NCBI RefSeq assembly: GCF_006064855.1
Contig: NZ_CP040753.1
Coordinates: 2,832,001-2,896,000, forward strand
Reading direction: 5' to 3'
Length of the DNA stretch: 64,000 nt
Origin: Sulfitobacter sp. BSw21498
GTDB lineage: Bacteria > Pseudomonadota > Alphaproteobacteria > Rhodobacterales > Rhodobacteraceae
A model generated the notes under the pieces. It ran no database searches, had not been told where the DNA came from, and worked only from the letters and a program-made list of their open reading frames with translations. The stretch's first letter is position 1. Each line of letters opens with the position of its first letter. Both the position numbers and the translations under genes were made by a program. Below, piece by piece: positions 37,524 to 46,054 of this stretch.

Positions 37524-38579
37524 TTACAGCTTTGCGCTATGCGTGGCGAAAACTGCGCGTGCACGCTGCCAGACAGGGGCATCATCATCGGCCAGCGCGG
37601 ACAGCGTGGGCAGCAGCTGCGCGGCGTAGTCTTCAGAGCTTTCCAGCGGCAGCATCGATGGCAGGTTATCAATCGCGGTGACGTCCAGTGGCGGGGTATT
37701 GTGGACGCGCAAGGCAGGCTCTTGCCATGTTGTCGCACGGTCATAGATCGGCACCGGGTTGAAATCGCTATCGGGGTCGCAGGCGATATCCCCGATCACC
37801 CGCAGCGCCCGTGAGCTATCGAGCGCGCTTTTGGGCACAAAAACCGGCGTTTGAGGCCCCGCCAGAATGCAGTTGAAAAACAGCACGTGCTGCAAGATTT
37901 CCGGGAAGGGGCCGCCGTGAGCAGTTTCCTTCACGTCCCAACCGGTTACTTTGATGCCAAGGCGCGCGCATAAATCCGTCGCACCGCTGCCGACCCGACC
38001 AAGCGCGCCGATGACCAAAGCGTCCGGCACCTCGAGCCCGTCAATCTGTGCCGCAAGGTCGCGGGTCAGCGCGTCGGCGTCTGGATAAGGCGTGATCGCG
38101 GCGACGACCTTGTTGCGGGTTTGGGCTGCCCAGCATTTGACGGCCACCGCAGCACCCGCAAACCCTGCCCAATACCCAAAGGCGGCGACACGGCGACTGG
38201 AATTATCTGTTAGATATTCCAAATCCAGCAACATGCCGCCGCCAGCCTTGAAGCGTTGCAGCAGGATGCGCCCTGCCGATTGCCCTTTATAGGCGTGCCC
38301 GAACATGATGTGTCGATGGACCAGTGGCGTGCCGTTTTCGGGTAGCTCTTTCAGGCCAAAGATGATCGCATCAGCGGGGGCATCAGGCCAGCTGTTCTGG
38401 GGCGCGATGGCGCAGCCTGTGGCCTTGTAGCCGTCGGTTGCGATGACGCGGGTATCCGACGCTTCGACCGTGACGCGGAAACCCTGTTCCATCAGCGTCG
38501 AAACCCCTTTGGGCGTAATGCCCACGCGGGTTTCATTGTCGCGCTGTTCGGCACGGACCCAGAGATGTGGCGCGGTCAT
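37524..38579 (-). CDS. Saccharopine dehydrogenase (NAD+, L-lysine-forming)-like protein
   Basis: 351 residues of the alanine dehydrogenase/transhydrogenase-like LYS1 family: LWVRAEQRDNETRVGITPKGV, RHIMFGHAYKGQ, LDLEYLTDNSSRRVAAFGYWAGFAGAAVAVKCWA and VIGALGRVGSGA (nucleotide loop). Such enzymes interconvert saccharopine and lysine plus 2-oxoglutarate. The ATG at 38579 overlaps the GST stop by 4 bases; the longer frame is unsupported. No other lysine catabolism gene is nearby, so the physiological direction is open. Confidence 0.88.
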   Translation of the reverse strand: MTAPHLWVRAEQRDNETRVGITPKGVSTLMEQGFRVTVEASDTRVIATDGYKATGCAIAPQNSWPDAPADAIIFGLKELPENGTPLVHRHIMFGHAYKGQSAGRILLQRFKAGGGMLLDLEYLTDNSSRRVAAFGYWAGFAGAAVAVKCWAAQTRNKVVAAITPYPDADALTRDLAAQIDGLEVPDALVIGALGRVGSGATDLCARLGIKVTGWDVKETAHGGPFPEILQHVLFFNCILAGPQTPVFVPKSALDSSRALRVIGDIACDPDSDFNPVPIYDRATTWQEPALRVHNTPPLDVTAIDNLPSMLPLESSEDYAAQLLPTLSALADDDAPVWQRARAVFATHSAKL

Positions 38580-39199
38580 AGCATGCCTTTGTCTTTTACC
38601 GCGACGACACTGTCGCGGGCGGTCATCTGCTGCATGAACTCGGTGATCTTGGGGAAGGCCGCCGTCTCTACGCCGTCCCCCGCAAGCCAGTTGCACACGA
38701 CGAACAGATACGGATCGGCGAGGCTGAAAGCGTCGCCCAATACATACGGTCCGCGCAGGATATCATTTTCGACAAAATCGGCGCAGGCGGCCATGGTCTC
38801 GGGCACCTGAGCGGTCATATCGTCAAAGCTTGACTGGTGCTTGGCCCACCGCGATCCGCGCATTTTGTGGGCGTGTGCGACATGCATGGTCGAGGCGAGG
38901 TAATACATCGCACTGCGCATCTGTGCCGCTGCGGTCGCGTCCGACGGGGACAGCCCTGCCTTGGGGGCGATGGCGGCGACATAATCAAGCAAGGCACCCG
39001 TTTCTGTCAGGATCGTATCATCCTCAAGGCGCAGCGCGGGGACGCGGCCCTTGGGGTTGATTGCCAGATAGTCGGGTTTTGTCTGCTCTGCCGTGGCGAA
39101 ATCGACGCGCACCGCGCGATAGGGCAGGCCCGCTTCTTCGAGGGCGATCGCCACCGCAACAGAGATGGTTCCGGGCGTGTAATAAAGCGAAAGCATCAT
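38576..39199 (-). CDS. Glutathione S-transferase family protein
   Basis: 207 residues with the thioredoxin-like N-terminal domain (LSLYYTPGTISVAVAIALEEAGLPY, NPKGRVPALRLEDDTILTETGALLDYVA) and the helical C-terminal domain. Start at 39199 (ATGATG) is preceded by GAAAGG; the frame further upstream has no similarity. It is coupled by overlap to the saccharopine dehydrogenase-like gene. Substrate unknown. Confidence 0.92.
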   Translation of the reverse strand: MMLSLYYTPGTISVAVAIALEEAGLPYRAVRVDFATAEQTKPDYLAINPKGRVPALRLEDDTILTETGALLDYVAAIAPKAGLSPSDATAAAQMRSAMYYLASTMHVAHAHKMRGSRWAKHQSSFDDMTAQVPETMAACADFVENDILRGPYVLGDAFSLADPYLFVVCNWLAGDGVETAAFPKITEFMQQMTARDSVVAVKDKGML

Positions 39200-39207
39200 T
39201 TTACCTT

Positions 39208-39861
39208 TCAAATATGGGTCTGCGCGACGCGGCGTGCAGGCGTGTCCAGATGGGGCACCGCGTTGAACAACACCGGTGACCAATGGCCGCCGATGGGGAA
39301 CAACCGGTGCATTGACGTGTGCATGATCGCCAGCGCAATGCGCGACATGGCCGGAATACCCAGCCCCATCGCCTGCGCCATCACCATAGAAATCAGCCCC
39401 CCCGACGTCACCACCAGCGCGGGACCGTCCCCGTCCGAGATTTCCTGGAGCACGGATTTGATGCGGCTTTCGAAGTTGGCGTAGCTTTCGGGCGGGTTTT
39501 CAAGCTGGTCGCTTTTCCACGTCTCGAACACCAACGGGAGGTGTTTGGTAAAGCCGCCCTGCTCGGTCGGAAAGGGGATGCCGTGCTGTTGCTCCATCAT
39601 GGTGGCAAGCGTGAAATACTCAAGCTCGTTCAGCCGTGCATCGCGGACCGGTTCAAGCCCGGTGTTCATGCCTTCGGCGGTTTCTTTATGGCGCCGCAGC
39701 GTGCCGGTATAAAGCCGCGTATGATGCGTTTCCGACTGCCGCAGGTGATCGCCCAGCCACGCGGCCTGTTCATGACCAAGCGGGCTGAGCTTGTCATAAC
39801 TGATTTCGTCTTTCGCTTGTGAATTTGCCTGACCGTGGCGGATAAGAGTAATGTGGGACAT
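39208..39861 (-). CDS. Histidine phosphatase family protein
   Basis: 217 residues. The RHG motif LIRHGQA is at the N-terminus; the second-half motif is LVVTSGGLISMVMAQAMG, with Ser-Gly in place of the usual SHG, so the second catalytic histidine of classical phosphoglycerate mutases appears absent. ATG at 39861 follows AAAAAGG. The frame stays open for 1.5 kb upstream, antisense to the formate dehydrogenase gene, but only this part is a gene. It lies 8 bases from the GST gene and is probably co-transcribed. Confidence 0.88.
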   Translation of the reverse strand: MSHITLIRHGQANSQAKDEISYDKLSPLGHEQAAWLGDHLRQSETHHTRLYTGTLRRHKETAEGMNTGLEPVRDARLNELEYFTLATMMEQQHGIPFPTEQGGFTKHLPLVFETWKSDQLENPPESYANFESRIKSVLQEISDGDGPALVVTSGGLISMVMAQAMGLGIPAMSRIALAIMHTSMHRLFPIGGHWSPVLFNAVPHLDTPARRVAQTHI

Positions 39862-40071
39862 GGCGCGCCTTTTTCTGTTGCGCCATTGATAGGCAAGCCT
39901 TGCGCGGGTTGAAAGGCTGCCCGCACCTTGCGCAGGGATTTTTTGCCGCAGGCCCCCCGCGCCGCATATCGGAAACGCCGGTGGCGCAAAAACGGGGCAG
40001 GGTGTCGGGATTATGACTGCCGCCGCGCACATGCCCTGCCTATACTGCGGGACGGTACAGGAGGTTTCCAC

Positions 40072-42840
40072 ATGGCGAACAAGGTTAAATTCACGCTCGA
40101 TGGCGAAACGGTCGAGGCCGATGCCGGGCTGACCATATGGGAAATCGCCAATGGTCGCGGGCTGAAAATCCCGCATCTGTGCTTTACGCCAGAGCCAGGG
40201 TATCGCCCTGACGGGAACTGCCGCGCCTGTATGGTCGAGATCGAAGGTGAGCGCGTTCTGGCTGCGTCTTGCCTGCGTGAACCAAGCGACGGCATGGTCG
40301 TGACCACCAACAATGCCCGCGCGGAAAATGCCCGCAAGATGGTGATGGAGCTGCTGGTTACAGATCAGCCCGCGCGTGAGGTGGCACATGATAAGTCCAG
40401 CCATCTGTGGGATATGGCCGAAATGGAAGGGGTTACAGCAAGCCGCTTTCCCAAGCTGGAAGAGGGGCGCATTCCGCTGCTGGACGACAGCCATGTCGCA
40501 ATGCGGGTCAATCTTGATGCCTGTATCCAGTGCAATTTGTGTGTGCGTGCGTGCCGCGAGGTGCAGGTCAACGACGTGATCGGCATGGCCGGTCGGGGGC
40601 AGGACAGTTATCCGGTGTTCGACATGGCCGACCCGATGGGCGCGTCCTCTTGTGTGGCATGCGGCGAATGTGTGCAGGCCTGCCCCACCGGAGCCCTGAT
40701 GGAAGCGACGGTACTGGACGCTGATCAGGTCGGCGACAGTGCGGATTTCGACAGCGAGGTCGACAGCATCTGCCCGTTCTGCGGTGTCGGCTGTCAGGTG
40801 TCGCTCAAGGTTAAGGACGGCAAAATCAAATACGTCGATGGGATCAATGGCCCCGCGAACGAGGGGCGGCTGTGCGTCAAAGGGCGCTTTGGCTTCGACT
40901 ATAACCACCACCCGCACCGGCTGACCAAACCGCTGATCCGTCGCAAGGATGCACCACCCAAAGGGCTGAATGTCGATCCCGGCAACTGGCAAACCCACTT
41001 CCGCGAAGCGACCTGGGACGAAGCGCTGGATTTTGCCGCGGGTGGCATGAAAAAGATCGGCGGCACGGGCGTGGCGGGCTTTGGGTCGGCGAAATGCACG
41101 AACGAGGAAGCCTACCTGTTTCAAAAGATCATCCGTCAGGGTTTTGGTCATAACAACGTCGACCACTGCACGCGGCTTTGCCATGCATCGTCCGTGGCAG
41201 CACTGATGGAGAACGTCGGTTCGGGGGCCGTTACCGCGACCTTCAACCAGATCGAAAACGCCGATGTAGCGATTGTGATCGGGGCGAATCCGACCGAGAA
41301 CCACCCCGTCGCGGCGACGTTCTTTAAGCAATTTGCCAAGCGCGGCGGCAAGCTGATCGTGATGGACCCGCGCGGGCAAGCGCTTAAACGTCATGCATCG
41401 CATATGCTGCAATTCCGCCCCGGCACCGATGTGTCGATGTTAAACGCGATCATGCATGTGATCGTCGAGGAAAAGCTGTTCGATCAACAGTATATCGAGG
41501 CTTACACCGAAAACTGGGAAATCGAGAAAGCCCACCTGAAAACCTTTACCCCCGAGAAAATGTCCAAGATTTGCGGTATTGAGCCTGAGGTCCTGCGCGA
41601 TGTGGCGCGGACCTTTGCGGGGGCCAATGCGGCGATGATCTTTTGGGGCATGGGCATCTCGCAGCACATCCACGGCACCGATAATTCGCGCTGCCTGATC
41701 TCGCTCGCGCTGATGACGGGGCAGATCGGTCGGCCCGGTGCGGGGCTACACCCGTTGCGGGGGCAGAACAACGTGCAGGGCGCGTCTGATGCGGGGCTGA
41801 TCCCGATGTTCCTGCCCGATTACCAGCCGGTGTCTGACGACGGCGTGCGGTCTGCCTTTACCGATGTGTGGCAAAGCAGCGATTTCAGCAATCAGAAGGG
41901 TCTTACCGTGACCGAAATCATGGACGCGGTGTATGATGGCGACATCCGCAGCCTATATGTTCTGGGTGAGAACCCCGCCATGTCCGACCCCGATGTGGAA
42001 CATGCCCGCGATGCGCTGGCCAAGCTTGATCATCTCGTGGTGCAGGATATCTTTTTGACCGAAACCGCGAACTTTGCCGACGTGATCCTGCCCGCCAGCG
42101 CCTTTGCCGAGAAATCCGGCACTGTGACCAACACCAACCGTCAGGTGCAAATGGGCCGCCCGGCCGTGCCGCCGCCGGGCGACGCGAAAGAAGACTGGTG
42201 GATAGAGGTCGAACTGGCGAAACGTCTGGGGCTAGGGTGGACCTATACCGACCCGAGCGAGGTCTTCGCCGAGATGAAGCTGAACATGTCGTCGCTGAAT
42301 AACATCACATGGAACCGTCTAGAGAGCGAAGGGGCCGTGACCTATCCCTCGACCAGTCCCACTGATCCGGGGCAGGCGATTGTCTTTGCCGACGGGTTCC
42401 CGCGGCAAGACGGGCGCGCACGGTTCACGCCTGCCAGCATTATCGCACCTGATGATGCGCCCGACGAAGACTATCCGATGATCCTGACCACAGGGCGCCA
42501 GCTGGAGCATTGGCACACGGGGTCAATGACACGGCGGTCCCATGTGCTGGACGGGTTGGAGCCCGAGGCGAACTGTTCGCTGCACCCGTCGACGCTGCGC
42601 AAGCTGGGGGTGCAGCCGGGGGCGTATATCCGTCTGACGACAAAGCGTGGGTCGATCGAGCTGATGGCGCGCGAAGACCGCGCCGTGTCGCCCGATATGG
42701 TTTTTCTGCCCTTCGCTTATGTCGAAGCCGCGGCGAATATCCTGACCAATCCGGCGGTTGACCCCTATGGGAAAATCCCCGAGTTCAAATTCTCTGCCGT
42801 GAAAGTAGAGGCCGCGACAGTCCCCCAACCCGCAGAGTAA
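40072..42840 (+). CDS. Formate dehydrogenase alpha subunit (molybdenum/tungsten, Fe-S rich)
   Basis: 922 residues. Order: a [2Fe-2S] ferredoxin domain (Cys37, 50, 53, 67), a NuoG-like His/Cys segment, two [4Fe-4S] motifs (C151-x2-C-x2-C-x3-C161 and C194-x2-C-x2-C-x3-C204), then the molybdopterin domain with CPFCGVGC (from C234) and the active site RLCH (C370-H371, where E. coli FdhF has selenocysteine-His). The C-terminal domain binds the pterin cofactor (TTGRQLEHWHTGSMTRRS). AGGAGG precedes the ATG. The usual NAD-reducing partners (FdsB/FdsG) and FdsCD are not adjacent, so partners must be encoded elsewhere. Confidence 0.93.
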   Translation: MANKVKFTLDGETVEADAGLTIWEIANGRGLKIPHLCFTPEPGYRPDGNCRACMVEIEGERVLAASCLREPSDGMVVTTNNARAENARKMVMELLVTDQPAREVAHDKSSHLWDMAEMEGVTASRFPKLEEGRIPLLDDSHVAMRVNLDACIQCNLCVRACREVQVNDVIGMAGRGQDSYPVFDMADPMGASSCVACGECVQACPTGALMEATVLDADQVGDSADFDSEVDSICPFCGVGCQVSLKVKDGKIKYVDGINGPANEGRLCVKGRFGFDYNHHPHRLTKPLIRRKDAPPKGLNVDPGNWQTHFREATWDEALDFAAGGMKKIGGTGVAGFGSAKCTNEEAYLFQKIIRQGFGHNNVDHCTRLCHASSVAALMENVGSGAVTATFNQIENADVAIVIGANPTENHPVAATFFKQFAKRGGKLIVMDPRGQALKRHASHMLQFRPGTDVSMLNAIMHVIVEEKLFDQQYIEAYTENWEIEKAHLKTFTPEKMSKICGIEPEVLRDVARTFAGANAAMIFWGMGISQHIHGTDNSRCLISLALMTGQIGRPGAGLHPLRGQNNVQGASDAGLIPMFLPDYQPVSDDGVRSAFTDVWQSSDFSNQKGLTVTEIMDAVYDGDIRSLYVLGENPAMSDPDVEHARDALAKLDHLVVQDIFLTETANFADVILPASAFAEKSGTVTNTNRQVQMGRPAVPPPGDAKEDWWIEVELAKRLGLGWTYTDPSEVFAEMKLNMSSLNNITWNRLESEGAVTYPSTSPTDPGQAIVFADGFPRQDGRARFTPASIIAPDDAPDEDYPMILTTGRQLEHWHTGSMTRRSHVLDGLEPEANCSLHPSTLRKLGVQPGAYIRLTTKRGSIELMAREDRAVSPDMVFLPFAYVEAAANILTNPAVDPYGKIPEFKFSAVKVEAATVPQPAE

Positions 42841-42853
42841 CCCTGCAGATCAA

Positions 42854-42897
42854 CCCCAACCTTTTGCGCGACCACAATATCGCGTGAGACGTTGGGG
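42854..42897 (+). terminator. Long inverted repeat after the formate dehydrogenase gene
   Basis: CCCCAAC and GTTGGGG arms enclose an inner CGCG...CGCG pair. It begins 14 bases past the stop codon. No U-run, so it may be a Rho-associated or stabilising structure rather than a strict intrinsic terminator. Confidence 0.45.
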
Positions 42898-42930
42898 CAG
42901 ATGCCGGCCCGGGTCGGCACCCATTTGGGA

Positions 42931-43158
42931 TCAGTGGCGTAGATACCCGCGGCGTTCAGCACGGTTGCGATAGCGATCGGCCATTTTTGACGCCTCGCGC
43001 AGGTTGCCGAAACACTGGATGACCGCTTTGGGTTGTCCGCCGGCCACACCCCATTCGCGCAGTACGGATACTTCGCTGAAAAGGTTCATCGCGATTTCCA
43101 CGCGGTAGAACAGCCGTCGGTGGGCAGCGTTGGTCCGGTAGAGCAAACATTCGATCAT
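42931..43158 (-). CDS. WGR-domain mini-protein
   Basis: A 75-residue protein that is nearly all WGR domain: LFYRVEIAMNLFSEVSVLREWGVAGG holds the WGR-like motif (REWG), followed by a basic helix (EASKMADRYRNRAERRGY). WGR domains bind DNA 5' ends in PARPs and occur fused to MolR-like proteins; free-standing ones are known only as predicted proteins. ATG at 43158 has a weak upstream site. It is convergent with the formate dehydrogenase gene and lies downstream of the response regulator gene on the same strand. Confidence 0.7.
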   Translation of the reverse strand: MIECLLYRTNAAHRRLFYRVEIAMNLFSEVSVLREWGVAGGQPKAVIQCFGNLREASKMADRYRNRAERRGYLRH

Positions 43159-43241
43159 CGGTGGAAACTAACGGGCCACAGGGCAGGCGCGCAATACCAA
43201 GGTTCGTGCGGTCGCTAAAAAGATGGGACATGAACGGGGTG

Positions 43242-43943
43242 TCAGCTCCATGTGACGTCGCCCAGAAAGATATAGCCCGCCCCATAGATCGTCTTGATAA
43301 GCTGGGGGTTCTTGGGGTCTTCGCGCAGCTTGGTACGCAAACGAGAGATGCGGACATCCATCGCCCTGTCAAAGCTTTCAGAGGCGACGCCGCCCAAGCT
43401 TGATTGCATCTGTGCGCGGCTCAGCAGGCGTTTGGGCGCGTCGAGAAACAGGCGCAGGACCTCCCCCTCGGCATGGGAAAACGGGATTTCGGCACCGGTA
43501 TCATCCTCCAGCGTATAGCGGTCGAAATGCGCTTTCCACCCGCTGAACGCCGCGACCGTGCCTGCCTGGGGCGACGGCTTGGCGCTGCGCAGGCGGGCGC
43601 GGATACGGGCGACGACTTCGGCAGGATCAAAGGGTTTGATGATATAATCATCGGCCCCAAGCTCCAGCCCCGTGACGCGGTCCTGCACCTGGGCGCGGCC
43701 CGAGATGATGATAACAATCGCGCCCTGTTCCAACGCGAGACGGTGCACCAGCGTCAGCCCGTCGGAATCCGGCAGGGACAGGTCGACAAGGCAAACGTCG
43801 GGGGTGTGGGTCGCCAAGGCGGCCTCGAACGCGCGGGCGCGGCCGAACGAGAGCGTGTCAAAGCCCGCTTCCTCCAGCGCGTCAGCCAGCAGCGTGCGGA
43901 TTTCGGGTTCATCGTCCAGTATGGTGACAAGGGGGCGGGTCAT
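43242..43943 (-). CDS. OmpR-family response regulator
   Basis: 233 residues. Receiver domain with acidic pocket D10/D11, phosphoacceptor D54 (CLVDLSLPDSDG) and a conserved Lys in IIKPFDPAEV; C-terminal winged-helix DNA-binding domain (FDRAMDVRISRLRTKLREDPKNPQLIKTIYGAGYIF). It overlaps the histidine kinase gene by ATGA, so the two form a pair. Target genes unknown; the adjacent metabolic genes are candidates only by proximity. Confidence 0.95.
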   Translation of the reverse strand: MTRPLVTILDDEPEIRTLLADALEEAGFDTLSFGRARAFEAALATHTPDVCLVDLSLPDSDGLTLVHRLALEQGAIVIIISGRAQVQDRVTGLELGADDYIIKPFDPAEVVARIRARLRSAKPSPQAGTVAAFSGWKAHFDRYTLEDDTGAEIPFSHAEGEVLRLFLDAPKRLLSRAQMQSSLGGVASESFDRAMDVRISRLRTKLREDPKNPQLIKTIYGAGYIFLGDVTWS

Positions 43944-45916
43944 TGGGCGGCGATCTCTTTTGGGGCAATCAATGCGGTCAGGTCCGCGGCTTCGAACGGT
44001 TTGCGCAACACGGGTGCGAGGGCTTGCGCCTCTAGGAACTGGGCGTCATCGGGCGGCAGCGAGGTCATCAGCACCAGTGGCGGCGCGTCGGGTGGTAGCC
44101 GTTTGGCAAGGTCCAGCCCTGTCGCCTCGCCGACAAGCTGGATGTCAGACAGGATCAGCGCGATATCGGGCAGATCGGCGAGCAGCGCGGTCGCTTCGTC
44201 CGCGCTGGCAGCTTCGATCACGGAATGGCCGAGGCCCATCAGCATATCCCGCACCAGAGCGCGCAGATCATCGGCGTCTTCGACCAGCAACACCAGCCCG
44301 GTGGTGGCGGTAACTGCAGGGCGATAGGGGAGGCGCATGGTCACCTGAGCGCCCTTGGTGGTGTTGCCAAGCCGCAAGTCGCCCCCCGCCGATTTCACCA
44401 TGTCATAGACCATCGGCAGCCCCAGTCCCGATCCTTCGGCCCCTTTGGTCGTAAAAAACGGGTCGAACCCGTGTTCAAGCGCCATGGGCGAAAAGCCGGG
44501 GCCGGTGTCGAGCAAGACCCATTCGATCCAGGTATCATGGACCTGGCGCACCTCAAGCGAGATGGCCCCCGCGGCCCCGCAGGCATCGCGGGCGTTCAGG
44601 ATCAGGTTCAACAGCCCGTCCTGCACCAGCCCGCTATCCAGTAGAACAGGCGCGTCGACCATCTGGCTGTCGATGCTCAGCGTCATTCCCTTGGGCAGGG
44701 TAGGCCGCGCGATCAGGGACAGATCCTCAAGCAGCCGCGGGATATGTGTTGCGGTCGGGCGCAGCGTGCGCGCCCCCGTCATATCCGCAATAGAGCTGAG
44801 CAAGGTGCCACCCCGACGCGCGGCTGCAAGGGTGCCCTCGATCAACGGGGCGGCTTCAGCCGGTTGGCCATCAAGTCGCCCAAGCCGTGATTGCAGGCCA
44901 AGGATGATGGTCAGCAGGTTGGAAAAATCATGCGCCAGCCCAGAGATCACCTGCGCTGCGATCTCGCGTCGTCGGGTCTGTTGCAGGGCGACACGGTTTT
45001 GGGTTTCTTCGGTCACATCCATCGACAGGATATAGACACCGCCATGGGTATCAGGGGTAAAGGCCCCCCGGATGCGGCGGGCGCTAAGGTCGTCGGTAAA
45101 TTCGATCACCGACGGTTTCCCAGCGAGCGCCTGGACCAGCGACGGGGCGACGCATTCATAGGCCTGCTGGCCCAGAACGTCGGCGATATGGTTGCCGATC
45201 AGGTCAGCGCGGCGGCCCGGCATGACAGAGGCGAGCCGCCGGTTGGTATAGGTATAGCGTGCGTTTGCATCGACATGCGCAATATGGGCTGGCATCATTT
45301 CGGTCGTGAGACGGGACCGCGCCTCTGACAAGGTCAGCTGGCGTTTCGCTTCCTCCAGCGCGGTGTTCATGGCGGCAAGTTCGCGGTTGGTCGCCGACAG
45401 CTCTTCGGCGTGGGCCAACACCTGCCCCGACAGCGCGTCCGACCGCGCGCGCAGCAGGGCCTCATGCTGTTTGGTACGGGTAATATCGGTATAGACGGTG
45501 ACCCATCCACCTTGGGGCAGCGGGGACCCTTCGACCGAAATGGTACGCCCGTTCGCGCGGGTGCGTTCCATATAATGCGGTTCAAACGCGCGGGCCTGTT
45601 CCACGCGTTCCGCCACAAACGGCCCCACATCGTCCACGTCGCCGTATTCCCCTGACTGCGCCAGCAGCGTGATCGTTTCCTGAAAGCTGGCACCGGGTGT
45701 CACAAGCGCTGTGGGCAGGTTGAACATCTGCTGGAACGGCGCGTTGCAAAGCACCAGCCGCAAATCGGCGTCATAGATTGTCAGTGCCTGCGCGATCAGG
45801 TTCAGCCCCGCAGCCGTCATGAGTTTCGTCTGATTATCGTCAATCTGCATCCGGCCGCCCCCCGCGTCAGACTGCACCATCGCCACCGTGCCGCCAAGCG
45901 CAACCTGTGAAATCAC
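43940..45916 (-). CDS. PAS-domain hybrid histidine kinase
   Basis: Up to 658 residues. Two PAS-like sensory domains (about 30-150 and 205-310; the first with YDADLRLVLCNAPFQQMF) are joined by a coiled coil. The phospho-histidine box is SGLAHDFSNLLTI (about residue 329), then the ATPase with LNLILNARDACG, DTGPGF and GSGLGLPMV. A C-terminal receiver follows with phosphoacceptor Asp near 590 (ILSDIQL). No membrane segment, so a cytoplasmic sensor, perhaps of redox or a ligand. The frame begins with GTG at 45916; ATGs at 45880 or 45850 are alternatives and none has a strong ribosome-binding site. Confidence 0.9.
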   Translation of the reverse strand: MISQVALGGTVAMVQSDAGGGRMQIDDNQTKLMTAAGLNLIAQALTIYDADLRLVLCNAPFQQMFNLPTALVTPGASFQETITLLAQSGEYGDVDDVGPFVAERVEQARAFEPHYMERTRANGRTISVEGSPLPQGGWVTVYTDITRTKQHEALLRARSDALSGQVLAHAEELSATNRELAAMNTALEEAKRQLTLSEARSRLTTEMMPAHIAHVDANARYTYTNRRLASVMPGRRADLIGNHIADVLGQQAYECVAPSLVQALAGKPSVIEFTDDLSARRIRGAFTPDTHGGVYILSMDVTEETQNRVALQQTRRREIAAQVISGLAHDFSNLLTIILGLQSRLGRLDGQPAEAAPLIEGTLAAARRGGTLLSSIADMTGARTLRPTATHIPRLLEDLSLIARPTLPKGMTLSIDSQMVDAPVLLDSGLVQDGLLNLILNARDACGAAGAISLEVRQVHDTWIEWVLLDTGPGFSPMALEHGFDPFFTTKGAEGSGLGLPMVYDMVKSAGGDLRLGNTTKGAQVTMRLPYRPAVTATTGLVLLVEDADDLRALVRDMLMGLGHSVIEAASADEATALLADLPDIALILSDIQLVGEATGLDLAKRLPPDAPPLVLMTSLPPDDAQFLEAQALAPVLRKPFEAADLTALIAPKEIAAQ

Positions 45917-45958
45917 GCCTGTTACAATTCGTTAGGATTGAGAAATCATTAGGTAAAA

Positions 45959-46010
45959 GTTGACGTAGAGCATCGGGTCAACATCATGGTGCGACATCAG
46001 AATCGCACCA
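45959..46010 (+). promoter_or_regulatory. Two successive inverted repeats upstream of the acyl-CoA synthetase
   Basis: GTTGAC-N12-GTCAAC at 45959-45982 is followed by TGGTGCGA-N8-TCGCACCA at 45987-46010. Both are perfect and lie in the short region between the divergent kinase gene and the TTG start at 46055. One may be an operator and the other a leader hairpin. Confidence 0.5.
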
Positions 46011-46054
46011 GCGATCGACCTGCCGAAAAAGAGCAGGGTTTGGGAGGAAGACAT

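Noticed and set aside
39862..41412. Upstream extension of the histidine phosphatase frame (total 734 codons)
   Set aside because: The extra 517 codons are antisense to the formate dehydrogenase gene. Family similarity and the ribosome-binding site begin at 39861.
45986..46054. ATG start of the acyl-CoA synthetase 23 codons upstream
   Set aside because: It falls inside a perfect inverted repeat and has no ribosome-binding site, whereas TTG at 46055 has an excellent one.
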